Assembly: GCF_002289575.1 (NCBI RefSeq)
Contig: NZ_NTGA01000002.1
Coordinates: forward strand, 94,516-158,515
Origin: Dietzia natronolimnaea
GTDB taxonomy: Bacteria; Actinomycetota; Actinomycetes; Mycobacteriales; Mycobacteriaceae
Direction: 5' to 3'
Length of the DNA stretch: 64,000 nucleotides
Made by a program: the position numbers and the translations under genes
Shown: piece after piece, positions 10,076 through 19,824 of the stretch
Position numbering within the stretch: position 1 is the stretch's first letter
How the letters are laid out: each line of letters opens with the position of its first letter
The notes under the pieces: model-generated
Database searches by the model: none
Seen by the model: only the letters and a program-made list of their open reading frames with translations
What the model was told of the DNA's origin: nothing

Positions 10076-10762
10076 TCACCGCGTCGCGGTGTCGCTCCCC
10101 GGCAGGGTGTCGTTCCCCGGTTCGGTCTCGTCGTCGCCCCGAACGGGCAGGCGGGCGTCGAGGATCATGCCGACCAGCCCCACCGCGGCGAACGCGACGG
10201 TCGCCCACAGTGCGGCGGTTCCGTCGCCCTCGGTGAGGGAGTGCCCCAGCAGGACCGCCGCGACCGTCCCCGGAGCACTGCCGAGGACCGTCGCGACAAG
10301 GAACTGACGGAACGGGATCGAGGTGAGGGCGGCCGCGTAGTTGAGTACGGAGAACGGCACCGCCGGGACCAACCTCAGGCTCCCGACGGAGAGCCATCCG
10401 CGCCGTCGGAGACGTGCGTCCACCGCGGCGATGCGGGGGTCAGAGCGCAATGAGGCGGTGCGGCGGTGGCCAAGCCGGCGGACCCCGACGAACGCCAGCG
10501 AGGCCGCTATCCCGGAGGCCACCAACGACGCAGGAATCGCGACGGCGGGGGTGAAGAGCACCGCGGCCGAGTACGTGAAGGTCGACCGGGGGATCGGGCC
10601 CACCGTGACGAGTGCGTAAGCGGTGAAGAACGCGACCGGGAACCACGGTCCCAGCTGTTCCGCCCAGTCACGTAGTTGCTCCAGGCCAGGGGTCGGGATG
10701 ACGGTGGCAAGCAACACCAGGAGCAGGACGACCGCCGCCCACCCCGCCACCCGTCCTCGCAC
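10076..10762 (-). CDS. TVP38/TMEM64 (SNARE-associated/DedA-like) membrane protein
   Basis: A 228-residue integral membrane protein (Rv1491c-like). Hydrophobic segments lie at about residues 8-24, 42-62, 66-95 and 140-175, and near the C-terminus at about 186-206. The family signature appears as GPIPRSTFTYSAAVLF followed by a Gly/Ala-rich re-entrant region. DedA/TVP38 proteins are linked to lipid or undecaprenyl-phosphate transport and membrane homeostasis; the substrate here is unknown. The C-terminal tail is polar and acidic. It is divergent from mutA, as in mycobacteria. Confidence 0.85.
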   Translation of the reverse strand: MRGRVAGWAAVVLLLVLLATVIPTPGLEQLRDWAEQLGPWFPVAFFTAYALVTVGPIPRSTFTYSAAVLFTPAVAIPASLVASGIAASLAFVGVRRLGHRRTASLRSDPRIAAVDARLRRRGWLSVGSLRLVPAVPFSVLNYAAALTSIPFRQFLVATVLGSAPGTVAAVLLGHSLTEGDGTAALWATVAFAAVGLVGMILDARLPVRGDDETEPGNDTLPGSDTATR

Positions 10763-10849
10763 GCGTCGACTCTAATCCCCGGGTTCCGTCGTACCCGCAT
10801 CGGTGACCCCGCACACACGGTCACGTTCCGGCGGGCGAAGATGCTGCAT

Positions 10850-10855
10850 TAGAGT
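10850..10855 (+). promoter_or_regulatory. Possible leaderless -10 box for mutA
   Basis: TAGAGT lies 5 nt before GTG 10861, with TTCCGG at 10826-10831 as a weak -35 (18-nt spacer). If GTG 10897 is the true start instead, the transcript would have a short leader. Confidence 0.4.
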
Positions 10856-10860
10856 CCGAG

Positions 10861-12744
10861 GTGACCCCCTTCACTCCACAAGAGAACGAGGTACCGGTGT
10901 CCAGTCCGACCACAGGCCCCGACCTTCAGTCCTGGTACGCCTCTGTGGGAGCCGTCCTCGCGAAGGCCGCCCGCAAGGATCCGTCCGAGATGCCGGAGGA
11001 CGCGTGGCGCGCCCTCGTGGCCACCACCCGGGACGGGATCGAGGTGAACCCCCTCTACACGCGCGCCGACGAGACGTCTGAGCGCTCCGCGCCGGGCTCG
11101 TTCCCGTTCGTACGAGGAGGGGACCGGTCAGGGTTGCCGGACAACGGTTGGCACGTGTGCGTCCGGGTCGACGCCCACGGCGATCCGAGCGACGTCAACA
11201 CCGCCGTCCTGGACCTCCTCGGCCAGGGGGCGTCCGCCCTCTGGTTGCGGGTGCCCGCCTCCCAGGTGGGTGCCGTCCTCAAGGACGTCTACCTCGACCT
11301 CGCCCCGGTGACGTTCGACGCCGGTGCCGACCTCGTCGAGGTCACCGACGCGTTCCTCGGATTGCTCGACCAGCGCAGGACCCAGGGCGACGGGGTGACC
11401 GACCGGTCCGCGATCATCGCCGACCTGGGCGCGGATCCGGTCACCGCCGCGTACGCCGACGGAGGGTCGTCGCGATCGATCGACCTCGGCGCGGCGGTCT
11501 CCCTGGCCACACGCGTGACCGAGCGGGAGGAGACCGTCCGTACCTTCGTGGCCGACGGCACGGTCTTCCACGCCGACGGCGCCGGGGACGCCCAGGAACT
11601 CGCCTACGCCACGGCGGCGGGCCTGGAGTACGTGCGCGCACTGGTCTCGTCGGGGCTCGACGTCGACCTCGCCCTCCGCCAGATCTCGTTCCGGCTGGCC
11701 GCCACCGACGACCAGTTCGCCTCGATCGCCAAGTTCCGTGCCGGGCGTCTGATGTGGGCCCGCGTCGCGGAACTGCTGGGCGCGCCCGAGGCCGGCGACG
11801 CGCCCCAGCACGCCGTGACCTCCGCGGCCATGATGTCGCGGCGTGACCCCTGGGTGAACATGCTGCGGACCACTCTCGCCTCGTTCGGTGCCGGGGTCGG
11901 CGGCGCCACCTCCGTGACCGTCCTGCCGTTCGACGCCTCCCTACCGGGGGGACTGGAGGGCACCTCCCCGGCCTTCGCCGAGCGGATCGCTCGTAACACC
12001 CAACTGCTGCTGCTCGAGGAGTCGCACCTGGGGCACGTGGTCGACCCGGCCGGCGGATCGTGGTACGTCGAGTCACTCACCGACTCGCTCGCCGAGGCGG
12101 CATGGTCCGCGTTCCAGACCGTCGAGTCCGAAGGCGGGCTCACGGCCGCGATCACCTCCGGAAGCGTCGCCGACGCCATCGCCCGTGTCCGCCAGGCCCG
12201 TGATGCCGACATCGCTCACCGCACGGCACCCGTCACCGGGGTCTCCGAGTTCCCGAACCTCGCCGAGCCACCACTCGACGCCACGCGTCGGGGCGGGGAG
12301 GACTACCGGTACGGCCGCGACTTCGAAGCGCTGCGTGATCGCTCGGACGCACACCTGGAGTCCACCGGGGCCCGACCGACGGTCCTGCTCGCGGGGCTCG
12401 GCCCGATGGCCGAGACCACGGGCCGGGTGACCTTTGTCGCCAACCTGCTCGCGGCCGGCGGCATCGACGCCCGGAACCCCCTGGCGACCGCGGCAGACCA
12501 GTACGCCGGCGTCCGGGAGACAGAGGACATCGCCGTCCTCTGCGGTGCCGACAAGCGCTACGCCACCGAGGGCCCGGACGCCGTCCGTGCGCTGCGTGAG
12601 GCGGGTGTGGGAACGGTTTACCTCGCCGGCGCCGAGAAGGGTTTCCCCGCCGAGGCCACCGACCGGCCGGACGGGTACCTCGCCACCGGGATCGACGCCG
12701 TCGCCGCCCTGACCACCCTCCTCGACCAGCTGGGAGTGAAGTGA
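10861..12744 (+). CDS. mutA: Methylmalonyl-CoA mutase small subunit
   Basis: Non-catalytic beta subunit of the heterodimeric B12-dependent mutase that interconverts (R)-methylmalonyl-CoA and succinyl-CoA (627 residues). The TIM-barrel region is related to MutB ([24 protein letters not shown], then [26 protein letters not shown]). The C-terminal flavodoxin-like domain lacks the DxHxxG cobalamin-ligand motif, as expected for the small subunit. GTG 10861 fits a leaderless start; GTG 10897 is a second in-frame candidate preceded by ACGAGG. mutB follows by 1 nt. Confidence 0.95.
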   Translation: MTPFTPQENEVPVSSPTTGPDLQSWYASVGAVLAKAARKDPSEMPEDAWRALVATTRDGIEVNPLYTRADETSERSAPGSFPFVRGGDRSGLPDNGWHVCVRVDAHGDPSDVNTAVLDLLGQGASALWLRVPASQVGAVLKDVYLDLAPVTFDAGADLVEVTDAFLGLLDQRRTQGDGVTDRSAIIADLGADPVTAAYADGGSSRSIDLGAAVSLATRVTEREETVRTFVADGTVFHADGAGDAQELAYATAAGLEYVRALVSSGLDVDLALRQISFRLAATDDQFASIAKFRAGRLMWARVAELLGAPEAGDAPQHAVTSAAMMSRRDPWVNMLRTTLASFGAGVGGATSVTVLPFDASLPGGLEGTSPAFAERIARNTQLLLLEESHLGHVVDPAGGSWYVESLTDSLAEAAWSAFQTVESEGGLTAAITSGSVADAIARVRQARDADIAHRTAPVTGVSEFPNLAEPPLDATRRGGEDYRYGRDFEALRDRSDAHLESTGARPTVLLAGLGPMAETTGRVTFVANLLAAGGIDARNPLATAADQYAGVRETEDIAVLCGADKRYATEGPDAVRALREAGVGTVYLAGAEKGFPAEATDRPDGYLATGIDAVAALTTLLDQLGVK

Positions 12745-12745
12745 G

Positions 12746-15040
12746 ATGACCGTCTTCCCCGATTTCAGCATCGCCCCGCTACGCGAGACCAGCGAGGGTG
12801 CTCCACTACCGGACGGTGTCGAGACCGCCGTCGACCACCACGCCGTCGGCGGTGTCGACCGGGACGTCGACGCCGGCCCGCGGTGGGAGACCCCGGAAGG
12901 TATCGACGTCAAGCGGGTGTTCACCAAGGCGGACCGTGACGCGGTCGAGGCGGGCGACGCCCCGACCGACGACGGCGAGAGGGTGACCCCCTTCCCTCTG
13001 GACACCGTCCCGGGAGCGGCGCCGTTCCTCCGCGGCCCGTACCCGTCCATGTACGTCAACCAGCCGTGGACGATCCGGCAGTACGCCGGCTTCTCCACCG
13101 CGGCCGAGTCCAACGCCTTCTACCGCCGCAACCTCGCGGCGGGCCAGAAGGGCCTGTCGGTGGCGTTCGACCTGGCCACCCACCGCGGGTACGACTCCGA
13201 CCACCCCCGCGTCGCCGGCGACGTCGGGATGGCGGGCGTGGCGATCGACTCGATCCTCGACATGCGGGAGCTGTTCGACGGCATCGACCTGTCCGCCGTC
13301 TCCGTGTCGATGACCATGAACGGGGCCGTCCTGCCGATCCTCGCGTTGTACGTGGTGGCGGCCGAGGAGCAGGGGGTGGCGCCGGAGCAACTGGCGGGGA
13401 CCATCCAGAACGACATCCTCAAGGAGTTCATGGTCCGCAACACCTACATTTATCCGCCCACGCCCTCGATGCGGATCATCTCGGACATCTTCGCCTACAC
13501 CTCCCGCAAGATGCCCAGGTTCAACTCGATCTCGATCTCCGGATACCACATCCAGGAGGCCGGCGCGACGGCGGACCTGGAGCTCGCGTACACGCTCGCG
13601 GACGGCGTCGAGTACCTGCGTGCCGGGTTGGACGCCGGGCTGGAGATCGACAAGTTCGCACCCCGGTTGTCCTTCTTCTGGGCGATCGGGATGAACTTCT
13701 CCATGGAGATCGCCAAACTCCGGGCCGGCCGTCTGCTGTGGAGCGAACTGGTGGAGAAGTTCGGGCCGAAGAACGAGAAGTCCAAGTCGCTGCGTACCCA
13801 TTCCCAGACCTCCGGGTGGTCGCTCACCGCCCAGGACGTGTTCAACAACGTGGCCCGCACGTGCATCGAGGCCATGGCCTCGACGCAGGGGCACACGCAG
13901 TCGTTGCACACCAACGCACTGGACGAGGCGCTGGCCCTGCCCACCGACTTCTCGGCGCGCATCGCGCGCAACACCCAGCTCCTGCTCCAGCAGGAGTCGG
14001 CCACGACCCGCCCGATCGACCCCTGGGCCGGGTCGTACTACATCGAGTGGCTCACCGCTCAGCTCGCCGACAAGGCCCGCCTGCATCTGATCGAGATCGA
14101 GGAGGCGGGAGGGATGGCGCAGGCCATCGGCGAGGGGATCCCGAAGCTGCGCATCGAGGAGGCCGCGGCCCGCACCCAGGCGCGGATCGACTCCGGGCGC
14201 CAACCGGTCATCGGGGTCAACAAGTACGTCGTGACCGAGGACCAGGAGATCGAGGTCCTCAAGGTCGAGAACTCGCGCGTGCGCGCAGAGCAGCTCGCGA
14301 AGCTGGACAAGCTCCGTGCGGAACGCGACGAGTCCGCGTGTCAGGCGGCGCTCGCCAGGCTCACCGAGGCGGCGGCCGGGGGAGCCGGGAGCGGACTGGA
14401 GAACAATCTCATGGCGCTCGCCATCGACGCCGCCCGCGCCCACGCGACCATCGGCGAGATCTCGGACGCGCTCGAGGAGGTCTACGGTCGACACAAAGCC
14501 GAGATCAAGACGCTGTCCGGCGTCTACCGGCAGGAGGTCTCGAAGGAGGGCGCCGTGGACAACGTCACCAGGGCCATGAAGATGGCCGAGGAGTTCTCCG
14601 AGCTGGAGGGTCGCAGGCCCCGCATCCTGCTGGCCAAGATGGGCCAGGACGGCCACGACCGCGGCCAGAAGGTCGTGGGGACCGCGTTCGCGGACCTCGG
14701 TTTCGACGTCGACATGGGTCCGCTGTTCCAGACCCCGGACGAGGTCGCCCGACAGGCCGCGGACGCCGATGTGCATGTGGTCGGCGTGTCGTCGCTGGCC
14801 GCCGGTCACCTCACCCTGGTCCCGGCGTTGCGGGAGGCGCTCGCCGAGGTGGGACGCGACGACATCATGGTCACCGTAGGAGGCGTCATCCCGCCCGGAG
14901 ATTTCCAGGAGCTCTACGACGCCGGTGCGACCGCCATCTATCCGCCCGGAACCGTGATCTCGGACGCGGCCATCGAGTTGCTCGAGGCACTCGCCCGGGA
15001 GCTCGGACACGAGCTGGCCTCCGCGGGGGCCGAGTCCTGA
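12746..15040 (+). CDS. mutB: Methylmalonyl-CoA mutase large subunit
   Basis: Catalytic alpha subunit (764 residues), using adenosylcobalamin to rearrange methylmalonyl-CoA in propionate, odd-chain fatty-acid and branched amino-acid metabolism. The substrate-binding TIM barrel covers roughly residues 40-590 ([21 protein letters not shown] near 103). The C-terminal B12 domain has DGHDRG with His637 as the lower cobalt ligand. Its conserved [16 protein letters not shown] and GGVIPP segments also match. It is cotranscribed with mutA and with meaB, which protects and reloads the mutase. Confidence 0.97.
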   Translation: MTVFPDFSIAPLRETSEGAPLPDGVETAVDHHAVGGVDRDVDAGPRWETPEGIDVKRVFTKADRDAVEAGDAPTDDGERVTPFPLDTVPGAAPFLRGPYPSMYVNQPWTIRQYAGFSTAAESNAFYRRNLAAGQKGLSVAFDLATHRGYDSDHPRVAGDVGMAGVAIDSILDMRELFDGIDLSAVSVSMTMNGAVLPILALYVVAAEEQGVAPEQLAGTIQNDILKEFMVRNTYIYPPTPSMRIISDIFAYTSRKMPRFNSISISGYHIQEAGATADLELAYTLADGVEYLRAGLDAGLEIDKFAPRLSFFWAIGMNFSMEIAKLRAGRLLWSELVEKFGPKNEKSKSLRTHSQTSGWSLTAQDVFNNVARTCIEAMASTQGHTQSLHTNALDEALALPTDFSARIARNTQLLLQQESATTRPIDPWAGSYYIEWLTAQLADKARLHLIEIEEAGGMAQAIGEGIPKLRIEEAAARTQARIDSGRQPVIGVNKYVVTEDQEIEVLKVENSRVRAEQLAKLDKLRAERDESACQAALARLTEAAAGGAGSGLENNLMALAIDAARAHATIGEISDALEEVYGRHKAEIKTLSGVYRQEVSKEGAVDNVTRAMKMAEEFSELEGRRPRILLAKMGQDGHDRGQKVVGTAFADLGFDVDMGPLFQTPDEVARQAADADVHVVGVSSLAAGHLTLVPALREALAEVGRDDIMVTVGGVIPPGDFQELYDAGATAIYPPGTVISDAAIELLEALARELGHELASAGAES

Positions 15041-15174
15041 ACCGCCTCGGTTCCGGTCCGGATCCCGCGGGCTCGGGCAATACCTCGGGCAGCCTGTCGA
15101 CGACTCTCGGCACAGGTGCGGTCCGCGGTCCGGTCCCCTCGGCGACGGGCGCGCGGCCGCGCCGGGAGATCGAT

Positions 15175-16176
15175 GTGGGGGCCCTCCTCGAGGGAGTGCT
15201 CCACGACGACCGCCCCGTGCTCGCGCGCGCCATCACGCTGCTGGAGTCCTCGAATCCCGCGCACCGGGAAAAGGCGCAGGAACTGCTGCTGGGAGCTCTG
15301 CCGCATGCCGGGGGCGCCCTGCGCATCGGGATCACCGGGGTACCGGGCGTGGGCAAGTCGACGTTCATCGAGTCGTTCGGGCTGTATCTGGTGGAGAAGG
15401 GATACAAGGTCGCGGTGCTCGCCGTCGACCCGTCCTCGACGCGCACCGGCGGTTCGATCCTCGGCGACAAGACCCGGATGGCGACGCTCGCCACGGAACC
15501 CCGCGCCTACATCCGGCCCTCACCGACCTCCGGGACTCTCGGGGGCGTGGCCAAGGCCACCCGGGAGACGATGGTCCTCCTCGAGGCCGCGGGATTCGAC
15601 GTGATCCTCGTCGAGACCGTCGGGGTGGGCCAGTCCGAGGTCACCGTCGCCGGGATGGTCGACTGTTTCACGTTCCTCACCCTCGCCCGCACCGGGGACC
15701 AGCTCCAGGGCATCAAGAAGGGTGTGCTGGAGCTGGCGGACGTGGTCGCCGTGAACAAGGCCGACGGCCCCCACGTCAAGGACGCCCGGCGCGCCGCGCG
15801 TGAACTCGGCGCGGCGCTGCGGCTCGTGCGACCGGCGGACTCGGTGTGGAAGGTGCCGGTCCTGACCATGTCGGGGCTCGAGGGCGAGGGTCTGGACGAC
15901 TTCTGGGACGCCGTGCGATCCCACCAGGACACGATGGGGGAGATCGGCGAGGTCGAGGCCCGTCGCGCCCGCCAACAGGTCGAGTGGACCCGGTCGATGG
16001 TGCACGACACGCTCATGGCGCGACTGGCGGCCGACCCGGAGGTGAGGCGGGTCACGGCCGATGTCGAGCGACGCGTCAGCGAAGGGACGCTGACGGCGGC
16101 TCTCGCGGCCCAGGCCATCATCGACGCCTTCGATTCGCAGCGCTCGGAGCACTCAGAGCGCTCGGGTCACTCGTAG
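15175..16176 (+). CDS. meaB: Methylmalonyl-CoA mutase-associated GTPase MeaB
   Basis: G3E-family GTPase chaperone that gates cofactor loading and protects the mutase from inactivation. P-loop GVPGVGKST is at about residues 56-64, then VDPSSTRTGGSILGDKTRM, the base-contacting NKAD, and ETVGVGQSE. The frame is open from the mutB stop, but no ATG/GTG/TTG occurs before GTG 15175, which has GGGAG 7 nt upstream. That gives 333 residues, with an N-terminus somewhat shorter than in M. tuberculosis Rv1496. The C-terminus ends in a Ser/Glu/His/Arg tail encoded by one arm of the terminator hairpin. Confidence 0.92.
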   Translation: MGALLEGVLHDDRPVLARAITLLESSNPAHREKAQELLLGALPHAGGALRIGITGVPGVGKSTFIESFGLYLVEKGYKVAVLAVDPSSTRTGGSILGDKTRMATLATEPRAYIRPSPTSGTLGGVAKATRETMVLLEAAGFDVILVETVGVGQSEVTVAGMVDCFTFLTLARTGDQLQGIKKGVLELADVVAVNKADGPHVKDARRAARELGAALRLVRPADSVWKVPVLTMSGLEGEGLDDFWDAVRSHQDTMGEIGEVEARRARQQVEWTRSMVHDTLMARLAADPEVRRVTADVERRVSEGTLTAALAAQAIIDAFDSQRSEHSERSGHS

Positions 16177-16191
16177 CGAGTGACCCGAGCG
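16159..16191. terminator. Perfect hairpin with the meaB stop codon as its loop
   Basis: The left arm CGCTCGGGTCACTCG (16159-16173) and right arm CGAGTGACCCGAGCG (16177-16191) pair perfectly over 15 bp. The 3-nt loop is TAG, the meaB stop. No T-tract follows on either strand. It lies between convergent meaB and the sigma-factor gene and could terminate both. Confidence 0.75.
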
Positions 16192-16212
16192 GCGCACTCG
16201 GCGCCCGGCCGG

Positions 16213-17466
16213 CTACGCCTCCCACCACCGGCGGGTCAGATAGGCACGCTCGACCTCGTTCCTCGACAGCTCGAAGGCCCGGGCCCAGGCCAGGCGCGCG
16301 TCCTCGCTCCGGCCGAGGAGTTCCAGCGTGACCGCACGGGCCTCGTGGAACGGGTGGTGCTCCCGCAGTCCCGGATCCGGGGACAATGCGTCGAGTGCCA
16401 CCAGACCCGCGTGGGGCCCGTCCCTGCGCCCCACAGCGACCGCTCTGGCCACCCGCACGGCCGGCCCGGGGGAGAGCCTCAGCAGGACGTCGTAGAGCAG
16501 CACGATCTGGGCCCAGTCGGTCGAGTCGACGTCCTCGGCCTCGGCGTGGAGTGCGGCGATCGCCGCCTGGACGCTGTACCGGCCCGGACCTCCCGCGGCA
16601 GCGGTCCGTGCCAGGGCGAGCCCCTCCTCGACGAGGAGCCGGTCCCATCTGCTGCGATCCTGGTCCGAGAGGGGGACCGGCATCCCGTCGCGGTCCATCC
16701 GCGCCGGCGTCCGCGCCTCGGTGAGCAGCATCAACGCGAGCAGGCCCGCCACCTCGCTCTGGCCCGCCATCAGGCGGTGGACGATGCGTCCGAGGCGGAT
16801 CGCCTCCGAGGTGAGTTCGGTGCGCACATGATCCGCTCCCGCCGTCGCCGCGTAGCCCTCCGTGTAGATCAGGTAGATCACCGCGAGAACCGCCGGTAGG
16901 CGCCGGGGGAGGTCAGCGGCCTCCGGTACGCGGACCGGGATCCGGGTCACCCGCATGCGTTTCTTCGCCCGTACCAGGCGCTGCTGCATCGTGGGGACCG
17001 GGACGAGGAAGGCCTGGGCGATCTCGACCGTGGTCAGTCCGGCCAGGCACCGCAGGGTCAACGCGATCTGTTCCTCGATTCCGAGGGTCGGATGGCAGCA
17101 GGCGAAGAACAACTCGAGCCGCTCGTCGGGGATCTCGTCCGGATCCACGGGTGACACGCTCGGCGGCGGCGGGGGCCGCCTCTCCTGCTCCACCCGCAAC
17201 CTCGCCAGCCGCTCCGTCAAGGCCTTCTCCCGCCTGAGCCGGTCGATCGCCTTGCGGGTCGCGGTGGTCATCAGCCAGGCCAGCGGGGTGTGGGGGACGC
17301 CGGTTCTCGGCCACGTCTCCAGGGCTGCGGTGAGAGCGTCCTGCGCGGCGTCCTCGGCGAGCTCGAGGTCTCCGAACCGGGACACCAGCGCCGCCAGCAG
17401 CCGGGACCGCTCCTCACGCCTGATCCCGGCCAGCGCGTCGGACGCCGCGGACCCCGGGGAGGTCAC
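16213..17466 (-). CDS. ECF42-type RNA polymerase sigma factor
   Basis: A 417-residue extracytoplasmic-function sigma factor with a long C-terminal extension. Region 2 is seen as FGDLELAEDAAQDALTAALETWP followed by PLAWLMTTATRKAIDRLRRE. Region 4 is seen as LTLRCLAGLTTVEIAQAFLVPVPTMQQRLVRAKKRM. The remaining roughly 230 residues (with IYLIYTEGYAAT and AIAALHAEA) are the helical repeat-like domain typical of ECF42. These proteins have no anti-sigma factor and are linked to DGPF proteins; one is encoded 44 nt upstream here. GTG 17466 was chosen because the longer frame runs into the DGPF gene; GGAGGAGG lies upstream. Confidence 0.9.
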   Translation of the reverse strand: MTSPGSAASDALAGIRREERSRLLAALVSRFGDLELAEDAAQDALTAALETWPRTGVPHTPLAWLMTTATRKAIDRLRREKALTERLARLRVEQERRPPPPPSVSPVDPDEIPDERLELFFACCHPTLGIEEQIALTLRCLAGLTTVEIAQAFLVPVPTMQQRLVRAKKRMRVTRIPVRVPEAADLPRRLPAVLAVIYLIYTEGYAATAGADHVRTELTSEAIRLGRIVHRLMAGQSEVAGLLALMLLTEARTPARMDRDGMPVPLSDQDRSRWDRLLVEEGLALARTAAAGGPGRYSVQAAIAALHAEAEDVDSTDWAQIVLLYDVLLRLSPGPAVRVARAVAVGRRDGPHAGLVALDALSPDPGLREHHPFHEARAVTLELLGRSEDARLAWARAFELSRNEVERAYLTRRWWEA

Positions 17467-17510
17467 GGGTGGGCCCCCGCTCCTCCTCCCCGGGGCACAC
17501 GGACGTGCAT

Positions 17511-17876
17511 CTAGAACTCCGCGATGGCGCGGACCTCGACCCGCCCGCCGTGGACCCCGGGACACCGGGCCGCCCACGACAGTGCCTCGTCGATATCGGG
17601 GACGTCGATGATGATGGTCCCGCCGACGAACTCCCGGCTCTCGGCGAACGGCCCCGCCGTCACGACGGGTTCGGTCGCGCCCGGCGGGAGCGAGACGATG
17701 ACCCCCGTGTCCGGATCCTCCAGGGCGAACCCACCGGCGAGCACCCCGGCCTTCTCCAGCTCTGCATCGAAGGCCATGAATTCCTCGACGCCGGGTCCCT
17801 CGTCCGCACCGGTGGCCGAATCCTCGCCGCAGCGGGCGGCATCTAGGTCTGCGAAGAGCAGTAGTACGTACTTCAT
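17511..17876 (-). CDS. DGPF/YCII-related protein paired with the ECF42 sigma factor
   Basis: A 121-residue protein of the YCII/DGPF family with a ferredoxin-like fold. It starts MKYVLLLF, and the family block appears as VTAGPFAESREFVGGTIIIDVPDIDEALSWAARCP; the DGPF tetrapeptide itself reads AGPF here. Start ATG 17876 has AGGAGA 6 nt upstream. DGPF proteins are the standard partners and probable targets of ECF42 sigma factors; their enzymatic role is unproven. The gene leads a two-gene operon with the sigma factor. Confidence 0.88.
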   Translation of the reverse strand: MKYVLLLFADLDAARCGEDSATGADEGPGVEEFMAFDAELEKAGVLAGGFALEDPDTGVIVSLPPGATEPVVTAGPFAESREFVGGTIIIDVPDIDEALSWAARCPGVHGGRVEVRAIAEF

Positions 17877-18033
17877 GTCGATCTCCTGACCGATCGTGGT
17901 GGAAGTCGGCCGCGAGAGCGCCGACACCATGATGACGAACGGGCGCCGGGAGATCGACAGGACCGCGAAAAGAAATCTCCGCGCTCTGGCGGATTCCGCT
18001 CCCGGAGCGTCCGCGCAGGGGATGTCCTCGGGC

Positions 18034-18231
18034 TCAGTACCGCTCGTCCGGAACCCGGCGCCCCCGGGAGCGCATCGCGAAGAGGAGACCGATCACGAAG
18101 AGCACCACACCGGCCACCATGAGGATCACCGCGAGGGTGTTCGAGTCGATTCCGGGAATAGTGACCTCGACCGCGTACATGAGTATCGCGCCGATCACCA
18201 CAAGGACCACTCCGCCGCCGATGTAACCCAT
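18034..18231 (-). CDS. Small two-TM membrane protein (DUF6458 type)
   Basis: A 65-residue protein starting MGYIGGG, with two hydrophobic helices (about 5-24 and 33-54) and a basic C-terminal tail (RSRGRRVPDERY). Size and pattern match the small actinobacterial DUF6458 family, whose function is unknown. ATG 18231 has AAGGAGA upstream with 7-nt spacing, so the longer open frame is not needed. It stands alone between the sigma-factor pair and the acyltransferase. Confidence 0.75.
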   Translation of the reverse strand: MGYIGGGVVLVVIGAILMYAVEVTIPGIDSNTLAVILMVAGVVLFVIGLLFAMRSRGRRVPDERY

Positions 18232-18305
18232 GGCTGTTCTCCTTCGTCGTGACCGCGCGCCTGTCGGCGGTCGTGGGCTCACCCTACGAGAACCGGGCGC
18301 GGAGT

Positions 18306-19652
18306 TCAGGCGTGCGGGGAGAGGAGCTTTCGCGCCGGCTCCTCGATGAACCGGTAGCTGGCCGCGCCCACGGCGATCGACCCGGCCACGGTCACGGGCC
18401 AGATCACGCCCATCCGCCGGGTCCACAGCGAGGTGCGGGTGAGCGGAAACGCGTAGTGCAGCACGATCAGGTGCCAGAGGAAGATGCCGTACGACCAGCG
18501 ACCGATCGCCTGCAGGGGTGCCGATTCCAGGACGCGGAAGCGCGTCCCCGCCGGGGCGAGGATCACCGGTCCGAGGAAGAAGAACGCCATCGCGGCGGTG
18601 AGTCCGTTGCGCGCGGCGTACTCACGGCCGCTCGGATGGCGGAAGCCCTCGGAGAACCAGCGGGTCGACGTGGTGGCGAGCAGCGCCCCGGCGCCGGCCG
18701 TCCACCAACCCCACCTCGCGTAGGGTGCCCGGCTCAGTCGGGCGAGCAGTCCCGGGCGGGCGGTGGCCAGCTCGGCCAGCAGCATCCCGGAGCCGAACCA
18801 GGCGGAGAACGACGGCGGCAGGATCTGGTCGTTGACGCCCCTGGGCAGGAGTCGCAGCCGCTGCCAGGGGATCAGCGGGAACAGCAGGCCGGAGAGCCCG
18901 AAGGCGCCGACGACGGGCAGCCGCAATCGGGCCCGGTCGCCGCGCAGGTTCTTCATCCCGGTCCACAGCGCCGGGAGCGCCAGGTAGTAGGCCATCTCGA
19001 CCGCGAGTGACCAGGCGTGGGTCAGCCCGGAGACGAGGAACTTCCTCTGGTAGATCTGCGTCAGGGTGAGGTTGCGCAGCCAGACCACGGGGCCGTTGAC
19101 CCTGTTCTGGGGCAGGAGCACCATCGCGATGGCGACGAGCACCGTGTAGGCGGGCATGATCCGCACGAACCGGGCCCGCAGGTACGGGATCACCGCCCGG
19201 GCCGTTCCCGGCCGGTCGCGGCGGGCGTGGTCGGAGTGTGCGCGCCACAGGAGAAAGCCGGTCTTGGCGAAGAACACCGCGACCAGCATGTCCAACCGGC
19301 CGTAGAGGCGGCGCACCGGCGTCCCGTAAGACATCCGGGTCACGAACGCGACGTGGGTGGTGATGATGCCGATCGCCGCGAGGCCGCGAAGACCCTCGAG
19401 TGCGGGGAGGTGACCGCGCGCACCGGCGAGCCGCGTCTGCTGCTCGCCGGTCGCCTCGGCTGCGGAGGTCTCGAAAGCGGCGGTGTCGGGAGCGGCGGTG
19501 GCGGGAGCCGCGGTGGCGGGAGCGGCGGTGTCGGGCGCGTCGACCGGGGCCGGAGCCGCCGCCGTCGGCCGGACGGGGTGCGCGAGGCGTCGCGCGGCGA
19601 ATCCGGCCGCGACAGCTCCACCAGCGAGGGCGACGGCGGCGACAGGCCTCAT
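18306..19652 (-). CDS. Acyltransferase 3 family membrane protein (OafA-like)
   Basis: A 448-residue membrane O-acyltransferase. An N-terminal hydrophobic segment (about 3-20) is followed by an Ala/Pro/Thr-rich stretch (about 28-65). The acyltransferase-3 domain then begins LPALEGLRGLAAIGIITTHVAF, with the conserved His of the family, and continues through about ten membrane segments (FFAKTGFLLWRA, LTHAWSLAVEMAYYLALP, FLWHLIVLHYAFPL). It probably acylates a cell-envelope sugar or lipid; the acceptor is unknown. ATG 19652 is set by AGGAGA upstream. DNA at about 19481-19540 repeats a 15-bp GCGG-rich unit encoding the A/P-rich linker. Confidence 0.87.
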   Translation of the reverse strand: MRPVAAVALAGGAVAAGFAARRLAHPVRPTAAAPAPVDAPDTAAPATAAPATAAPDTAAFETSAAEATGEQQTRLAGARGHLPALEGLRGLAAIGIITTHVAFVTRMSYGTPVRRLYGRLDMLVAVFFAKTGFLLWRAHSDHARRDRPGTARAVIPYLRARFVRIMPAYTVLVAIAMVLLPQNRVNGPVVWLRNLTLTQIYQRKFLVSGLTHAWSLAVEMAYYLALPALWTGMKNLRGDRARLRLPVVGAFGLSGLLFPLIPWQRLRLLPRGVNDQILPPSFSAWFGSGMLLAELATARPGLLARLSRAPYARWGWWTAGAGALLATTSTRWFSEGFRHPSGREYAARNGLTAAMAFFFLGPVILAPAGTRFRVLESAPLQAIGRWSYGIFLWHLIVLHYAFPLTRTSLWTRRMGVIWPVTVAGSIAVGAASYRFIEEPARKLLSPHA

Positions 19653-19824
19653 GGACTCTCCTGGGGTTACTTCACGTGAGACGACGGTCCGTCGTCCGGC
19701 GACGGCGGTGCCGCCGTCAGGGCATCCGGACGAGATTAGCACCGGTTCCACCCGGCGACCCCAGGGGTGGTCGACCGCTCTCAGGTGGTGGCCGTGACAC
19801 AGGATCGCACTGGTGGAGGTCATC

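Noticed and set aside
12806..15010. 734-codon minus-strand open frame opposite mutB
   Set aside because: It is the mirror of the well-conserved mutB gene; the translation is His/Arg/Gly-rich with no family motif. Long antisense frames are common at this GC content.
15041..15174. Longer MeaB N-terminus starting inside or right after mutB
   Set aside because: The frame is open but has no ATG/GTG/TTG before GTG 15175, and that GTG has a good Shine-Dalgarno. A CTG at 15037 cannot be excluded.
19481..19540. Intergenic repeat or mobile element
   Set aside because: The repeats are in frame and encode the Ala/Pro-rich linker of the acyltransferase; no inverted termini or transposase are present.
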